NCBI RefSeq assembly: GCF_026340095.1
Contig: NZ_JAPEPO010000001.1
Span: 5,604,001 to 5,668,000 of the forward strand
DNA from: Streptomyces sp. NBC_01446
GTDB taxonomy: Bacteria; Actinomycetota; Actinomycetes; Streptomycetales; Streptomycetaceae
DNA: 64,000 bases
Direction of reading: 5' to 3'
The notes beneath the pieces were generated by a model that saw only the letters and a program-made list of their open reading frames with translations, had not been told where the DNA came from and made no database searches. The translations under genes and the position numbers were made by a program. Shown here in pieces: positions 61,120 through 64,000 of this stretch (its first letter is position 1; every line of letters starts with the position of its first letter).

Positions 61120-62804
61120 GCCCCGTCCTCCGCCGGGCCCGCGGACTCGAGGGCCTCGCGGACCTGCGCCACCGTGAGCCACTTGCCCGGGGCCAGCACC
61201 TTGGCGACCTGGGGGGAGAAGGCGGGGGAGGCCACGACCACCTCGGGGGTGGGCCCGTTCGCCACGATCTCGCCGTCGGCGAGGACGGCGACGCGGTGGG
61301 ACAGCTCGGCGGCCAGTTCCACGTCGTGCGTGGCCAGGACGACGGCGTGCCCGTCGGCCGCGAGGCCGCGCAGGACCGTGACCAGGCGGGCCTTCGCCGC
61401 GTAGTCGAGGCCGCGCGTCGGCTCGTCGAGCAGGAGCAGCGGGGGGCGGGCCGTCAGCACGATCGCCAGGGCGAGGGTGAGGCGCTGGCCCTCCGAGAGG
61501 TCTCGGGGGTGGGTGTCGTCCGCGATGCCGGGCAGGAGCCGCGAGACCAGTTCACGGCAGGTGCCCGGATCCGCGCCCGCGTCGTGGTCGGCGGCGGCGC
61601 ACTCGGCGGCCACCGTGTCCGCGTACAGGAGGTCACGCGGTTCCTGCGGGACCAGGCCGACGCGGCGGATCAGCTCGCGCGGGCCCGTGCGGTGCGGGAC
61701 CGCGCCGCCCACCAGGGCCGTGCCGGACGACGGGCGGACCAGGCCGACCAGGGTGGACAGGAGGGTGGACTTCCCGGCGCCGTTGCGGCCCATCAGGGCG
61801 ACGATCTCACCAGGTCCGACCGAGAGGTCGACGTGACGCAACGCCTCGACACGCCCCCGCCGCACCGCGAGCCCCGCGACCTCGGCGACGGCGGGCACCT
61901 CGGGCTGCCTGCCGGAACGCAGGCGCGACCGGCGGGAGGCGGGGGAGACGGCGGCCTGCGACTGCTCATGAGGCTCGCGCGGCTCGTGCCCCGCCAGGCG
62001 CTGCCGCAACTCCCCGGACCCGCGCCGCGCGTCCCGCACCGTCAGCGGCAGCGGTGACCAGCCGGCGAGGCGGCCCAGGTCCACGACCGGCGGGAACACC
62101 GGCGACACGGCCATGATCTCGGCGGGGGCGCCGAGCAGCAGGGGTGCGCCGGGCCCCGCGAGGAGCGCGACCTGGTCCGCGTACTGCACGACCCGCTCAA
62201 GCCGGTGCTCGGCCATCAGGACCGTCGTGCCGAGGTCGTGCACGAGGCGCTGCAGCACCGCGAGGACCTCCTCCGCGGCGGCCGGGTCGAGCGCGGACGT
62301 CGGCTCGTCGAGGACCAGGACCCGCGGGTGCGGGGTGAGTACGGAGCCGATGGCGACGCGCTGCTGCTGCCCGCCGGACAGCGTCGCGATGGGACGCTCG
62401 CGCAGGTCGGCGAGGCCCAGCAGGTCGAGGGTCTCCTCGACGCGGCGCCGCATCACGTCGGGCGCGAGTCCGAGCGACTCCATGCCGTACGCGAGCTCGT
62501 CCTCGACCGTGTCGGTGACGAAGTGGGAGAGCGGGTCCTGCCCCACCGTGCCCACCACGTCGGCGAGTTCGCGCGGTTTGTGCGTACGGGTGTCGCGCCC
62601 CGCGACCGTGACGCGCCCGCTCAGCGTGCCCCCGGTGAAGTGCGGCACGAGGCCGCTCACCGCGCCGAGCAGCGTCGACTTGCCGACGCCGGACGGCCCC
62701 ACGAGCAGCACCAACTCGCCCTCGGGTACGTCGAGTCCGATGTTGCGGACCGTGGGTGTCGCGGCCCCGTCGTACGTCACCGAGACGTCCTCGAACCGGA
62801 TCAT
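61116..62804 (-). CDS. ECF transporter ATPase with two fused domains (EcfA-A')
   Basis: 562 aa from the ATG at 62804, with AAGGAGG upstream, and overlapping the T-component stop (ATGA). Two complete ABC ATPase domains. First: Walker A LLVGPSGVGKSTLLGAV, signature LSGGQQQRVAIGSV, Walker B VLVLDEPTSALDP, switch His in VLMAEHRLERV. Second: Walker A LMGRNGAGKSTLLSTL, signature LSEGQRLTLALAIV, Walker B LLLLDEPTRGLDY, switch ATHDVELAAE. A Gln/Ser/Arg-rich linker (residues about 265-330) joins them. Fused A-A' is common in actinobacterial ECF systems. It powers import via the T component. Confidence 0.93.
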   Translation of the reverse strand: MIRFEDVSVTYDGAATPTVRNIGLDVPEGELVLLVGPSGVGKSTLLGAVSGLVPHFTGGTLSGRVTVAGRDTRTHKPRELADVVGTVGQDPLSHFVTDTVEDELAYGMESLGLAPDVMRRRVEETLDLLGLADLRERPIATLSGGQQQRVAIGSVLTPHPRVLVLDEPTSALDPAAAEEVLAVLQRLVHDLGTTVLMAEHRLERVVQYADQVALLAGPGAPLLLGAPAEIMAVSPVFPPVVDLGRLAGWSPLPLTVRDARRGSGELRQRLAGHEPREPHEQSQAAVSPASRRSRLRSGRQPEVPAVAEVAGLAVRRGRVEALRHVDLSVGPGEIVALMGRNGAGKSTLLSTLVGLVRPSSGTALVGGAVPHRTGPRELIRRVGLVPQEPRDLLYADTVAAECAAADHDAGADPGTCRELVSRLLPGIADDTHPRDLSEGQRLTLALAIVLTARPPLLLLDEPTRGLDYAAKARLVTVLRGLAADGHAVVLATHDVELAAELSHRVAVLADGEIVANGPTPEVVVASPAFSPQVAKVLAPGKWLTVAQVREALESAGPAEDGA

Positions 62805-64000
62805 GAAGCCTCCTTCGAGGGTGTTGCGGCGAGCGGCGGCGCGGGCGCCACGAACGCGGGAATCAGCCCGAGCAGCACCCCGGCCGCGGGCCACAGCGGC
62901 AGCGTCGGCGCGGCCAGCGGCACGACGCCGGGCGTCAGCGCCGAGGGATCGTAGGAACCGGCCCGGATCATCACGGCGGCGACGGCCGCCCCCGACGCGG
63001 CGACGAGCCACGCCCGCACGCCCCACGCGTCGGGCCGGTACCGGGTGCGGACGGAGCGGCGCCCGCCGAGCCAGAGCCCGCCGAGCGCGGCCGCCACCCC
63101 GGCGAGCAGCACGGGCAGCCCGTACCGCGCGCCGTCCGCGGTCAGCAGCCCGTACGTACCGGCGCACACCCCGACCAGACCGCCCAGTGTCAGCACCGCG
63201 GTGACCCGGCGCACGGCGGCCGGGACCTCGGCCGTACGCCCGTACCCGCGCGCGTCCATCGCGGCGGCCAGCGCCACCGACCGCTCAAGGGCGCCCTCGA
63301 GGACCGGCAGACCGACCTGCGCCAGGCCCCGCAGCCCCTTGTCGGGCCGGCCGCGCAGCCGGCGCGCGGCCCGCAGCCGCCGTACGTCGGCGATCAGGTT
63401 CGGCGCGAACGTCATCGCGACGACGACGGCGACCCCGGCCTCGTACAGCGCGCCCGGCAGGGACTTGAGGAGGCGGGCCGGGCTCGCGAGGGCGTTCGCC
63501 GCGCCCACACAGATCAGCAGCGCGGCCAGCTTCAGGCCGTCGTACAGCGCGAACACCAGGCCCTCGACCGTGACCCGGCCGCCGATCCGCACCCCCTGCG
63601 CCCATTCGGGCAGCGGCACCTCGGGCAGCGTGACGAGCAGGTGCGTGCCGGGGATCGGCGACCCGAGGAACACCGCGAACAGCAGCCGGATCCCGATCAC
63701 CGCGAGCCCCAGCTTCACGAACGCCCCGTACGAGCGCGCCCACGGCGCCGACGTGCGCCGCGCGGCCACCACATACCCGGCCACCCCGATGAGCAGCGCG
63801 AGCAGCAGAGGATTCGTCGTCCGCGACGCCGCCGTGCCGAGCCCCAGCGCCCAGAGCCACCAGGCGCCGGGATGCAGCGCGTTCGAGCGGTGGGCCCGGG
63901 GCGCGGCGAAGGGACGACGGCGCGCGGACGGCCCCGCCCCCGGGTCACGCGCGAGGCGCGGACGCGGGGCGGGGGGCGGTGAACCTGCGCCGGTGCTGCT
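62801..64000 (-). CDS. ECF transporter T component (CbiQ family), 5' end outside window
   Basis: Reading leftward, the frame is open from base 64000 for 399 codons to the stop at 62801 (overlapping the ATPase ATG). No ATG, GTG or TTG is seen in frame before the conserved part, so the start lies outside the window. After a Pro/Arg/Ala-rich polar region (LARDPGAGPSARRRPFAAPR) come membrane helices (LHPGAWWLWALGLGTAASRT, TNPLLLALLIGVAGYVVAAR, LAALLICVGAANALASPARL) and the CbiQ-type coupling motifs with small-residue/Arg helices (RLRAARRLRG, AAMDARGYGR). It links the ATPase to the S component. Confidence 0.9.
   Translation of the reverse strand, partial: SSTGAGSPPPAPRPRLARDPGAGPSARRRPFAAPRAHRSNALHPGAWWLWALGLGTAASRTTNPLLLALLIGVAGYVVAARRTSAPWARSYGAFVKLGLAVIGIRLLFAVFLGSPIPGTHLLVTLPEVPLPEWAQGVRIGGRVTVEGLVFALYDGLKLAALLICVGAANALASPARLLKSLPGALYEAGVAVVVAMTFAPNLIADVRRLRAARRLRGRPDKGLRGLAQVGLPVLEGALERSVALAAAMDARGYGRTAEVPAAVRRVTAVLTLGGLVGVCAGTYGLLTADGARYGLPVLLAGVAAALGGLWLGGRRSVRTRYRPDAWGVRAWLVAASGAAVAAVMIRAGSYDPSALTPGVVPLAAPTLPLWPAAGVLLGLIPAFVAPAPPLAATPSKEAS

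Noticed and set aside
61116..63167. 683-codon version of the ECF ATPase
   Set aside because: Extra N-terminal residues are an out-of-frame shadow of the T component; AAGGAGG fixes the ATG at 62804.

Overview
The window is high-GC actinobacterial chromosome, almost certainly Streptomyces. The clues are dense coding with G/C at third positions, many GTG/TTG starts, a homodimeric E1 pyruvate dehydrogenase (aceE), TerD-family paralogues, an SCO4225-family membrane protein, a GT87-PAP2 fusion and many secreted or TetR/LuxR-type proteins. Most of it looks like core chromosome. The clear accessory parts are an IS30 element (7.7-9.0 kb), a decayed tRNA-Val island with two back-to-back IS630-family elements (29.5-33 kb), and a second copy of one of those IS630 elements (48.2-49.4 kb).

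Layout. 0-7.6 kb: a DUF1023-type secreted hydrolase cut by the window edge, a histidine kinase/response regulator pair, a DUF4429-SHOCT protein, a second DUF1023-type hydrolase, and a TetR regulator divergent from a DHA2 drug exporter. 7.7-13.9 kb: a broken IS30, an I36-type secreted protein, aceE, DUF3052 and an AhpE-type peroxiredoxin. 14-23 kb: a tellurium/stress (Ter) locus made of two TerD proteins, a TerC-like DUF475 membrane protein, a TerA-like protein, a divergent TerD with a low-complexity tail, then a coupled three-gene operon (HpcH-type lyase, an 830-aa PRTase-TRSP-StiP-PELOTA fusion, HAD phosphatase). 23-27 kb: FmdB zinc ribbon and a galactonate catabolic operon (dgoR-dgoD-KDPG aldolase-kinase). 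27-29.5 kb: DUF4383 and a coiled-coil protein, then tRNA-Val(UAC).

29.6-34.3 kb is the decayed island: an integrase remnant next to the tRNA, two IS630-family elements sharing one TA dinucleotide, an orphan L7/L12-like small protein and about 0.75 kb without a recognisable gene. 34.3-42.8 kb holds small membrane and secreted proteins (SCO4225 family, PASTA lipoprotein, DedA, DoxX), a large FAD/NAD(P)-binding protein, a PhoD phosphatase and a secreted HNH nuclease. 43-47 kb: a GDT1-family (UPF0016) Mn-exporter candidate behind a yybP-ykoY Mn2+ riboswitch, a HAD phosphatase and a DHA2 exporter carrying a C-terminal winged-helix domain. 47-56.5 kb: GNAT, DinB/DUF664 (an IS sits in its stop codon), ABM monooxygenase, DUF1992, FHA, O-methyltransferase, DUF2330, an MHS transporter and a GT87-PAP2 fusion. 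56.8-59.4 kb: a CYP125-like P450 divergent from a FadA5-like thiolase, with two KstR-like half-perfect sites between them. 59.5-64 kb: a secreted lytic transglycosylase with a structured leader, and an ECF transporter operon (T-AA'-S) whose T gene runs off the window.

The strongest candidate for an uncharacterised system is the Ter locus at 14.0-23.1 kb. Stress-associated TerD/TerC proteins sit beside a tightly coupled enzyme set that looks built to make a ribosylated small molecule, and several activities are fused in one polypeptide. Its product and trigger cannot be read from sequence.
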